A DNA stretch of 33,501 bases from Actinomycetota bacterium (lineage in GTDB: Bacteria; Actinomycetota; Actinomycetes; Streptosporangiales; Streptosporangiaceae): the NCBI GenBank assembly GCA_027314515.1, contig DAHVAR010000097.1, positions 1 through 33,501 on the forward strand. The letters are read 5' to 3'. Positions 27,210-33,501 of the stretch are shown piece by piece. The first letter of the stretch is position 1. Every line of letters begins with the position of its first letter. The notes beneath the pieces are model-generated. The model saw only the letters and a list, made by a program, of their open reading frames with translations. It was not told where the DNA came from and made no database searches. Both the position numbers and the translations under genes were made by a program.

Positions 27210-28244
27210 GTGACCGCGGGCTCGCAGCGGGCCTTCCATCAGCTCCGGGTGCAGGCCGTGATCCCGGAGGCAGCCGACGCCTGCTCGCTGGTTTTCGACG
27301 TGCCTCATGAGCTCGCCGGCGCGTTCGCCTACCAGCCCGGTCAGTTCCTCACGCTGCGGATCCCCAGCGACCGCGACGGCTCGGTGGCGCGCTGCTACTC
27401 ACTGTGCAGCTCGCCGCTGACTGGTGACCCGCTGACCGTCACCGTGAAGCAGACGCCGGGCGGGTATGCCTCACACTGGATCGCCGCGAACGTCAGGCCA
27501 GGAACCGTGCTCGACGTGCTGCCGCCGGCCGGCATGTTCGTGCCGTCCTCGCTTGACGACGACTACCTGCTGCTGGCCGCCGGCAGTGGCATCACTCCGG
27601 TGATGTCGATCCTGAAGTCCGTGCTCGCCGCGGGCAGCGGCCGGGTCGTGCTGCTCTACGCCAACCGGGACGAGCGGTCGGTCATTTTCGGCCCGGCCCT
27701 GAAGGAACTGACCGCCAGCGCCGGATCGCGGCTGCTGGTCGTCCACTGGCTCGACGTGCTGCAGGGCTTGCCAGCTGGCCCGCAACTGGTGCCGCTGATC
27801 CGGCCGTTCCGTGCCTGCCAGATTTACGCTAGCGGGCCAGATCCGTTCTTGTCGGCAGTGCGGGAAGCAGCAAGCGCTGTCGGCGTGCCACCGCGCGGAG
27901 TCCGGGTCGAGCGGTTCTTGTCACTGCAGCACAATCCGTTCGACGTGGCTGGGCCGGTCGCCGCCGGGGTGGCGGCGACACTCGAGGTGACGCTCGACGG
28001 CGAAACGAGGTCGCTGCCGTGGCCGGCCGGCACCCGGATGCTCGACGTGCTGATCGACGCGGAGCTGGATCCGCCGTTTTCCTGCCGGGAGGGCATCTGC
28101 GGGGCCTGCGCGTGCCAGCTGACTGGCGGCAACGTGGAGATGGCCAGCAACGAAGTGCTCGACGATGCCGATCTCGCCGACGGCTACATCCTGGCGTGTC
28201 AGTCGGTGGCGCTGACACCGGAGGTCAGCGTCAGTTACGAGTAG
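27210..28244 (+). CDS. kshB: 3-ketosteroid 9alpha-hydroxylase reductase KshB
   Basis: This 344-aa reductase passes electrons from NADH through FAD and a plant-type [2Fe-2S] cluster to KshA. The FAD site is RCYSLCSSP (residues 61-69), the NAD site begins AAGSGITPVMSIL, and the cluster ligands are Cys292, Cys297, Cys300 and Cys330 (CREGICGACACQ and LACQS). The layout matches Rv3571. The GTG at 27210 is chosen because it begins the conserved region with AGGAC eight bases before it; upstream in-frame sequence is a translated repeat. It lies in one transcript with kshA, whereas kshA and kshB are far apart in M. tuberculosis. Confidence 0.94.
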   Translation: MTAGSQRAFHQLRVQAVIPEAADACSLVFDVPHELAGAFAYQPGQFLTLRIPSDRDGSVARCYSLCSSPLTGDPLTVTVKQTPGGYASHWIAANVRPGTVLDVLPPAGMFVPSSLDDDYLLLAAGSGITPVMSILKSVLAAGSGRVVLLYANRDERSVIFGPALKELTASAGSRLLVVHWLDVLQGLPAGPQLVPLIRPFRACQIYASGPDPFLSAVREAASAVGVPPRGVRVERFLSLQHNPFDVAGPVAAGVAATLEVTLDGETRSLPWPAGTRMLDVLIDAELDPPFSCREGICGACACQLTGGNVEMASNEVLDDADLADGYILACQSVALTPEVSVSYE

Positions 28245-28274
28245 TTCGGGAGATCGGCGGCGCCAGGTCCGCGG

Positions 28275-29127
28275 TCAGCACAGACCGAGCTTTGCCGCCA
28301 GCCGGCCGAGGTAGCCGACCACTTCGTCCTCAGCACGGTCCGGGAGCCCGAACGCCACGTCGGTGACGCCAGTCTCGTGCCAGCGCCCGAGCAGTTCGGC
28401 GGCTGGCTTCCCGGCCAGCACCGTGATCCTCGGTGAGCCGTCCCGTCCGGCTTCGCGCCAGGTCTTGCGCAGCAACGCGGCCTTGGCGTCCAGGTCCTGC
28501 TCGCCGGGCGTGGTCAGCCAGCCGTCAGCCGATCCGGCGATCCAGCCGAACGTCCGCTCGGTGCCGGCGGCGCCGACCGATACCGGGATGTGCTGCTGAG
28601 CTGGTTTTGGCCAGGCCCAGGAGGCGCCGAAGCTGACGAAATCACCGTCGTAACTCGCCTCGTCCTGCGACCACAGCGCCTGCATGGCCGCCAGGTACTC
28701 GCGCAGCTCGCCGCCGGGCTGCCGGGACGCCGTGATCGGCGAGTTCGTCGGTGTTCCAGCCGAAGCCGATGCCGAACTCGACTCGGCCGCCGGATAGGTG
28801 GTCAAGCGAGGCGATCGTCTTGGCGAGCGTGATCGGGTCGTGCTCCGCCGGCAGCGCGACCGCGGTGCCGAGCCTGATGGTTGAGGTAACGGCGGCAGCC
28901 GTGGCCAGCGATACCCACGGATCGAGCGTGCGCAGGTACCGGTCGTCGGGCAACTCGCGCGTGCCGGTCCGCGGGTGCGGCGCGTCTCGCCGGACCGGGA
29001 TGTGAGTGTGCTCGGGCACGGAGAAGCAGTCGAAGCCGGCCGCCTCGGCTGCCTGCGCAGCCCTGGCTGGCGTAATGCCGCGGTCGCTGGTGAACAGCAC
29101 GACGCCGTAGCGCAACGGAACCTTCAT
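28275..29127 (-). pseudogene. Luciferase-like F420-type oxidoreductase, frameshifted
   Basis: Two overlapping frames make up one LLM-class (F420-dependent type) oxidoreductase of about 280 aa. The first part runs from the ATG at 29125-29127 (GTSDR-type start VVLFTSDRGITPARAAQAAE, then PWVSLATAAAVTSTIRLGT, LDHLSGGRVEFGIGFGWN). The second continues in another frame (LREYLAAMQALWSQDEASYDG, PVSVGAAGTERTFGWIAGSADGW). The break is near 28705-28715, where two bases (or five) appear to be missing. A good GGTGAGG site precedes the start. Either the gene is dead or the sequence has an error. It lies between kshB and kstD, so the intact form may act on steroids or CoA intermediates. Confidence 0.75.
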
Positions 29128-29524
29128 AGCTCACCTCACCCGTAGCCAGGTTGACGCTAATCGGCTGCGTGTCCGCCGGGCAAGGAGCCGGCGGGTGCGC
29201 TGACGACAACCAGCTGGCTCGCACCCAGCCGGCCGGCGGGTAGTCGCGGGCGCGTGGCGTGGGTCAGGCAGCCGGCCGGGACGTGCGCGATCCCCGCTCG
29301 AAGGAGTGCCGTTCATGCGACCGGGGGGACGTCTCATGGGGCGGGGTGCGCCGTTCATGCGATCCGGGGGACGTCTCATGTGAGCGGTCCGCTTGATGCC
29401 CGCTATGCACTGATTTGCGACCGCCGGTCCCCTGAAGAGTCCCGCTGGACCCATGAAACGTCCGGCGAGACCGACGGTCTGGCCGGAACGGACGCGGCGC
29501 TCGTCGACCGCACCTGGCCGAAAC
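29128..29524. other. Intergenic region with a 34-bp direct repeat
   Basis: Between the luciferase-like gene and the kstD operator there is no supported gene. The main feature is the imperfect direct repeat at 29306-29380. A ribosome-like AAGGAG at 29301-29306 precedes no convincing reading frame. Confidence 0.5.
29306..29380. repeat. Imperfect 33-35-bp direct repeat upstream of kstD
   Basis: The copies at 29306-29338 and 29346-29380 share TTCATGCGA and GGGGGACGTCTCATG with small differences. The shared GACGTC is a six-base palindrome. Role unknown; possibly a regulator site or a duplication scar. Confidence 0.65.
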
Positions 29525-29538
29525 TGAAACGTGTTCTA
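29525..29538 (+). promoter_or_regulatory. KstR-like operator and -10 of kstD
   Basis: TGAAACGTGTTCTA fits TnnAACnnGTTnnA exactly. TACTAT (29537-29542) starts on its last two bases, the same arrangement as at fadA5. The predicted leader of about 83 bases contains a GC-rich 18-bp repeat. Confidence 0.82.
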
Positions 29539-29558
29539 CTATGGACGGCGAAGCCAGC

Positions 29559-29594
29559 GCCGGCGCCCGGCCGCCCGCCGGCGCCCGGCCGCCA
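29559..29594. repeat. 18-bp tandem repeat in the kstD leader
   Basis: Two units (29559-29576, 29577-29594) differ only at the last base. They are nearly all G and C and self-complementary in part, so the leader may fold strongly before the kstD start. Confidence 0.75.
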
Positions 29595-29631
29595 AACGGA
29601 TCCCGGCCACCCGACGGATCTCGGAGACCAG

Positions 29632-31296
29632 ATGACAGCCGAAGAGCCGCTGTTCGACTTCGTCGTCGCGGGGAGCGGAGCGGCCGGGATGACCGCTGCA
29701 CTGACCGCCGCGGCGAACGGCCTCACAGTCCTGGTCATCGAGAAGACGGAATACTTCGGCGGCTCGACGGCGCGATCGGGCGGTGGCATCTGGGTACCCA
29801 GGAACTCGGTCTTGCGGCAGGCCGGCATCACCGACTCGGCCGACTCGGCCGGCGCCTACCTGGCGCACGTGGCCGGCGAGTCGGTGCCGCCCGGCCTGCG
29901 CCGCGCTTTTCTCGAGCACGGCCCGGCGATGCTGGACCTCGTCCTCGCCCGCACGCCGCTGCGCTTCGACTGGGTGCCGAATTACGCTGACTACTACCCG
30001 GAGGCCCCTGGCGGCCGGCCGGGCGGCCGGTCGATAGAACCGGCATTGCTTGACGGCCGGGTCCTCGGCCCGGAGCTTGCCAGGTTGCGCCCGCCGTATC
30101 TGCCCGCGCCCGCCCACATCACCGTCACGCAGGCCAATTACCGCTGGATGAGCCTGGGGACCAGCCACCCGCGCGCGATCACGACCACGGCCAGGGTGAC
30201 CGGCCGGATGGTCATCAGCAGGCTGCGGCACCGGCGGCTGCTCAGCATGGGCCAGGCCCTCGCCGCCGGGCTGCGCCAGGGCCTGCTCACGGCCCGCGTG
30301 CCGGTCTGGCTGAATACGCCCCTGATCAGCCTGCTGGTCGAAGACGGCCGGGTCGCCGGGATCATCGCGGCTAAGGACGGCGAGCCAACCGTCATCCGCG
30401 CCCGCCGCGGCGTGCTGCTGGCGACCGGCGGGTTCGAGCGCAACGACGAGATGCGCAGCCGCTACCAGCGAGCGCCGGTCGCGACGCAGTGGACGGTGGG
30501 CTCGCCGGGCAACACCGGTGACGGCATCCTGGCCGGCCAGGATGCGGGCGGTGTGCTGGAGTTGATGGACGACGCCTGGTGGGGACCGTCAATCCCGCTC
30601 GCCAGCGGGCCGGTCTTCTGCCTGGCTGAGCGCAGCCTGCCGGGCAGCATCTTCGTCAACAGCGAGGGTGAGCGGTTCGTCAACGAAGCAGCCCCGTACG
30701 TGGATGCCGTGCACGTCATGTACGACAAGCACACCGAGGACAACCCGCATATCCCGTGCTGGATGTTCACCGATCAGCGCTATCGGAACCGGTACGTGTT
30801 CACCGGCATCCCGCCGCGCAAGCCGCTGCCGCGCCGCTGGTTCCGGTCCGGGGTCGTCTTCAAGGCCGACTCGCTCGCCGGCCTGGCAGGCCAGATCGGG
30901 ATCAGCGCCGACGGGCTGGCCAAGACTGTGCAGAAGTTCAACGAGTTCGCGAAGGCCGGGAAGGACGCTGACTTCGGCCGTGGTGACTCCGCGTACGACC
31001 GCTACTACGGCGATCCGAATTGCAAGCCCAACCCGAACCTGGCGCCGCTCGCCAGCCCGCCCTACTACGCGATCAAGATCGTGCCGGGCGACCTGGGCAC
31101 GAAGGGCGGACTCCGAACCGACGAGCGTGCCAGGGTGCTGCGGGCCGATGGCAGCATCGTCGACGGCTTGTACGCGGCCGGCAACACCAGCGCGATGGTC
31201 ATGGGGCGCAGTTACGCCGGGCCGGGAGCGACGATCGGGCCGGCCATGACCTTCGGGTACCTGGCTGCCCTCGATGCTGCCGACCGCGGCCGCTGA
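29632..31296 (+). CDS. kstD: 3-ketosteroid delta1-dehydrogenase KstD
   Basis: This 554-aa FAD enzyme introduces the 1,2 double bond into ring A. The N-terminal Rossmann motif is AGSGAAGMTAALTAA (about residues 13-27), with VIEKTEYFGGSTARSGGG following. The C-terminal FAD region is GLYAAGNTSAMVMGRSYAG. SPPYYAIKIVPGDLGTKGG contains the catalytic Tyr and the Gly that in Rhodococcus KstD hold the C3 oxygen. The match is to Rv3537. The ATG at 29632 is chosen because the dehydrogenase fold starts there and GGAG lies seven bases before it. It stands alone under its own KstR-like site. Confidence 0.95.
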   Translation: MTAEEPLFDFVVAGSGAAGMTAALTAAANGLTVLVIEKTEYFGGSTARSGGGIWVPRNSVLRQAGITDSADSAGAYLAHVAGESVPPGLRRAFLEHGPAMLDLVLARTPLRFDWVPNYADYYPEAPGGRPGGRSIEPALLDGRVLGPELARLRPPYLPAPAHITVTQANYRWMSLGTSHPRAITTTARVTGRMVISRLRHRRLLSMGQALAAGLRQGLLTARVPVWLNTPLISLLVEDGRVAGIIAAKDGEPTVIRARRGVLLATGGFERNDEMRSRYQRAPVATQWTVGSPGNTGDGILAGQDAGGVLELMDDAWWGPSIPLASGPVFCLAERSLPGSIFVNSEGERFVNEAAPYVDAVHVMYDKHTEDNPHIPCWMFTDQRYRNRYVFTGIPPRKPLPRRWFRSGVVFKADSLAGLAGQIGISADGLAKTVQKFNEFAKAGKDADFGRGDSAYDRYYGDPNCKPNPNLAPLASPPYYAIKIVPGDLGTKGGLRTDERARVLRADGSIVDGLYAAGNTSAMVMGRSYAGPGATIGPAMTFGYLAALDAADRGR

Positions 31297-31444
31297 GGCG
31301 GACCTCGATCGCCAGGCGGCACCCGTCGTGCTCGGGCCACGCCGCGCGCGGCCGGTCATCGATGACCTCCTTCAGGCAGGGACCCGCGGATAACATCGGC
31401 GTTCAGCCGCAGCCGCTCAGCCGGGGCCGCTCAGCCGCAGCCGC
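31297..31444. other. Convergent gap between kstD and ltp2
   Basis: I see no gene here. A GC-rich repeat (GCCGCTCAGCCG-type, 31409-31445) runs into the ltp2 stop and could help end transcription, but no clean hairpin stands out. Confidence 0.4.
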
Positions 31445-32719
31445 TCAGGCCGGTCCCAGGATCAGCCCGCTGGTGGGCACTCCGGTGCCCGCGGTGACCA
31501 GCACCGGACCGTCGCCGGGGACCTGGTTGACCGCACTTCCGCGGACCTGCCGGACGGCCTCCGCGATGCCGTTCATGCCGTGCAGGTAGCCCTCGCCGAG
31601 CTGGCCGCCGTGCGGATTCAGCGGCAGTACGCCGCCTAGCTCGATCGCCCCGCCGGCGATGAAGTTCCTCGCCTCGCCGCGCGGGCAGAAGCCGAGCTCT
31701 TCGAGTTGTATAAGCACGTACGGGGTGAAGTGGTCGTACAGCACAGCGGTCCGGATGTCGGCGGGCCGAAGTCGTGCCTGGCTCCATAGCTGGCGGGCGA
31801 CCACTCCCATCTCCGGCAGGCCGGTCAGGTCGCCGGAGTAGTAACTGGTCATCGTGTACTGGTTCGGGCCGCTGCCCTGGGCTGCGGCATAGATGACGAC
31901 CGGCGTTTTCTTCAGGGAACGGGCACGGTCCAGGCTCGTCACTACGACAGCGACTCCGCCATCGGTCTCCTGGCAGCAGTCGAGCAGTCGCAGTGGCTCG
32001 CAGATCCAGCGCGATTGCTGGTGCTCCTGCAGGGTTATCGGTCGCTGGTAGAACCAGGCCGATGGGTTGGTGGCAGCATGCTTGCGGTCCGCGACCGCGA
32101 CGGCACCGAAGTCCGCGCTGGTCGCGCCGAAGGCGTGCATGTACCGGCGGGCTGCCATCGCGACGGTCGCGGCCGGGGTGGCGAGTCCCATCGGGTAGTG
32201 CCAGCCATTGTCGAGTCCCGCCGAATTGACGGCCCGGACGGCGTCGACCGAGACCTGGCCGAACCGGCGGCCCGACCGCTCGTTCAGTGCCCGGTAGCAG
32301 ACGACGACGTTCGCGGCGCCGGTCGCTACCGCCATCGCGGCCTGGTGCACGGTCGCGCACGCCGCCCCGCCGCCGTAGCCGATCAGGCTGAAAAAGGTCA
32401 GTTCGCCAGCGCCGACCTCGCGGGCTACTGCGATCTCCGCGCTGGCGTCCATGCTGAAGGTAACTAGGCCGTCTACGTCGGCAGGAGACAGTCCGGCATC
32501 GTCGAGCGCAGCCCGCACCGCTTCCACGGCCAGTTTCAGCTCACTGCGGCCGGAGTCCTTGGAGAACTCGGTAGCGCCGATCCCGGCGATCGCCGTGGGG
32601 CCGGAGATTACGGGGCTGCTGGCGGACGTGGGGGTTCCGGCGGACGTGGGGTTGCCGGCGGACGTGGGGTTGCCGGCGGACGCGGGGGTCCCGGCAAGCC
32701 CCGGCGAGCCGGCCGTCAT
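31445..32719 (-). CDS. ltp2: Steroid side-chain retro-aldolase Ltp2
   Basis: This 424-aa thiolase-fold aldolase cleaves the hydrated C22 steroid-CoA to androstenedione-type ketone and propionyl-CoA, working with the DUF35 domain of ChsH2. It matches Rv3540c from AIAGIGATEFSKDSGRSEL onward. Further matches are LIGYGGGAACATVHQAAMAVA, FYQRPITLQEHQQSRWI, YDHFTPYVLIQLEELGFC and the late HGGQLGEGYLHGMNG, whose Tyr fits the family's catalytic position. The first 40 residues are an extra Ala/Gly/Pro/Thr/Ser-rich tail from an 18-bp repeat. The start ATG overlaps the stop of the ChsH fusion (ATGA), so the partner proteins are co-translated. Confidence 0.94.
   Translation of the reverse strand: MTAGSPGLAGTPASAGNPTSAGNPTSAGTPTSASSPVISGPTAIAGIGATEFSKDSGRSELKLAVEAVRAALDDAGLSPADVDGLVTFSMDASAEIAVAREVGAGELTFFSLIGYGGGAACATVHQAAMAVATGAANVVVCYRALNERSGRRFGQVSVDAVRAVNSAGLDNGWHYPMGLATPAATVAMAARRYMHAFGATSADFGAVAVADRKHAATNPSAWFYQRPITLQEHQQSRWICEPLRLLDCCQETDGGVAVVVTSLDRARSLKKTPVVIYAAAQGSGPNQYTMTSYYSGDLTGLPEMGVVARQLWSQARLRPADIRTAVLYDHFTPYVLIQLEELGFCPRGEARNFIAGGAIELGGVLPLNPHGGQLGEGYLHGMNGIAEAVRQVRGSAVNQVPGDGPVLVTAGTGVPTSGLILGPA
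32621..32692. repeat. 18-bp tandem repeat, four copies, at the start of ltp2
   Basis: Four 18-bp units (32621-32638, 32639-32656, 32657-32674, 32675-32692), the middle two identical, encode an AG(N/T)PTS repeat before the conserved Ltp2 domain. The frame is kept. The repeat lengthens a likely flexible N-terminus. Confidence 0.88.
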
Positions 32720-33501
32720 GCCGTGCTCCCTGCGCCAGCGAGCCGGACCGTGCCGGTCACGTGGTTGCCGAGGCTGCAGCTTCCGGTCACCGCTATGACC
32801 CGGTCGCGGCCGTCGGCTCCGGTGTCGTCGGTAACCCTTCCGCCGAACGTCAGCGTGTCCCCGGCGTAACAGGGCACCCCGAGCCGGATCGAGACCGCGC
32901 GCACCAGGGCCGCCGGGCCTGCCCAGTCGGTGACGTACCGCTGCACCAGCCCGGTCGTGGTCAGGATGTTGAGGAAGATGTCCTTGCCGCCGCCGCGCTC
33001 GGCGAAGTCCCGGTCGTGATGCACCGGATAGAAGTCGCGGGTGGCGAGCGCGGTAGCGACCACGACCGTCGGCGTTACCCGCAGCGTCCACTCGGGCAGC
33101 GCGCCCTCGGCCCGCGCGCCCTCGGCCCGCGCGGCCCGCTCGTCGGGCTGCCAGCCGGGCAGCACCAGGTCGTCGTCGATCGGGATGAACCTTGTCCGCA
33201 CCCGCATCCCGATGTGCACCTCGTCCGGTTCGGCGCCGGTCAGCTCGGCCATCACCCGAGGGCCCTCGGCGAGCTCGACCAGGGCAACGATGACCGGCAG
33301 CTGCTTGCCGGGCACCGGCGGGTGCCGGTGTACCACGTAGCTGTAGACGGTGCCGGTTCCCGCGGCTATCTGATAGCCCTGATTGCGCAACGCTCCGCAG
33401 TTCAGGCAGGCCGGACCCGGCGGGTGGCGGAGCGCGCCGCACTCGCCGCAGCGCTGGACGCGCAGCTCGCCGGCCCTGGTCCCGGCCCAGAAGAACTCGG
33501 T
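32716..33501 (-). CDS. chsH2-chsH1: ChsH2-ChsH1 fusion: DUF35 plus MaoC hydratase, 5' end cut
   Basis: The frame is open to the right edge, so the N-terminus is missing; 261 codons are visible. First comes a DUF35 zinc ribbon (RCGECGALRHPPGPACLNCG) and OB fold (GTGTVYSYVVHRHPP, VHIGMRVRTRFIP). Then, after an ARAEG-repeat linker, a complete MaoC hot-dog hydratase follows (RVTPTVVVATALATRDFYPVHHDRD, KDIFLNILTTTGLVQRYVTDWAGP). In M. tuberculosis these are ChsH2 (MaoC-like plus DUF35, Rv3542c) and ChsH1 (Rv3541c), separate subunits that together hydrate the C22 enoyl-CoA. Here they form one chain. HHDRD is in the catalytic half. The missing part should be the non-catalytic MaoC-like half of ChsH2. 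It is coupled to ltp2. Confidence 0.85.
   Translation of the reverse strand, partial: TEFFWAGTRAGELRVQRCGECGALRHPPGPACLNCGALRNQGYQIAAGTGTVYSYVVHRHPPVPGKQLPVIVALVELAEGPRVMAELTGAEPDEVHIGMRVRTRFIPIDDDLVLPGWQPDERAARAEGARAEGALPEWTLRVTPTVVVATALATRDFYPVHHDRDFAERGGGKDIFLNILTTTGLVQRYVTDWAGPAALVRAVSIRLGVPCYAGDTLTFGGRVTDDTGADGRDRVIAVTGSCSLGNHVTGTVRLAGAGSTA
33101..33130. repeat. 15-bp repeat in the ChsH fusion linker
   Basis: Two exact 15-bp units encode ARAEG-ARAEG between the DUF35 and MaoC domains. The in-frame repeat sits exactly at the join, which suggests that the linker grew by duplication after fusion. Confidence 0.75.

Overview
The window is high-GC DNA with GTG as well as ATG starts, strong purine-rich ribosome sites, many 4-bp ATGA/GTGA gene overlaps and a KstR-type sterol regulon. 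That points to a soil-type actinomycete. Gene order differs from that of Mycobacterium tuberculosis, so it is probably a non-mycobacterial lineage; I cannot name the genus from sequence alone.

Layout. (1) Positions 1-3373: two tandem paralogous GT-C-like polytopic membrane proteins, the first cut by the window edge, separated by the vestigial 3' end of a GT2 glycosyltransferase gene. (2) 3371-4672: a bidirectional terminator, an orphan prepilin peptidase and a small MmcQ/YjbR protein. (3) 4744-14517: sterol side-chain genes. These are a nitronate monooxygenase-like flavoprotein with fadD19, divergent from an echA19 / DUF35 / ltp4 / ltp3 run, followed by the divergent pair cyp125 and fadA5. 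(4) 14518-20228: a non-steroid interlude with a secreted beta-rich protein, an ECF sigma factor with a membrane partner, and an MFS exporter / MerR regulator / DoxX-like set with its own operator. (5) 20277-25529: hsaA-hsaD-hsaC and hsaB on the minus strand, interrupted between hsaC and hsaB by a lipoprotein gene and a frameshifted gene carrying a 29-bp triplicate repeat. (6) 25656-31296: kshA, a small Cys protein, kshB, a frameshifted luciferase-like gene (minus strand) and kstD. (7) 31445-33501: ltp2 and a DUF35-MaoC fusion that looks like chsH2 joined to chsH1 and runs off the right edge.

How the genes work together. CYP125 oxidises the sterol side-chain terminus and FadD19 activates it with CoA. 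EchA19, FadA5, Ltp3/Ltp4 with the DUF35 partner, ChsH and Ltp2 then shorten it, covering both C24-branched plant sterols and cholesterol. KstD plus KshAB open ring B. HsaAB hydroxylates ring A, HsaC cleaves it and HsaD hydrolyses the product. Missing from the window are kstR itself, mce4, hsaEFG, the ipd genes and the chsE acyl-CoA dehydrogenases; the last would be expected just beyond the right edge.

Regulation. Six sequences fit or nearly fit the KstR consensus TnnAACnnGTTnnA, at five promoter regions. One is the centre of a 38-bp perfect palindrome between hsaA and kshA. In several of them a TAnnnT -10-like hexamer starts on the last two bases of the operator. A recurrent oddity is the number of short tandem repeats at gene ends, linkers and junctions. 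One of these has put a gene out of frame.
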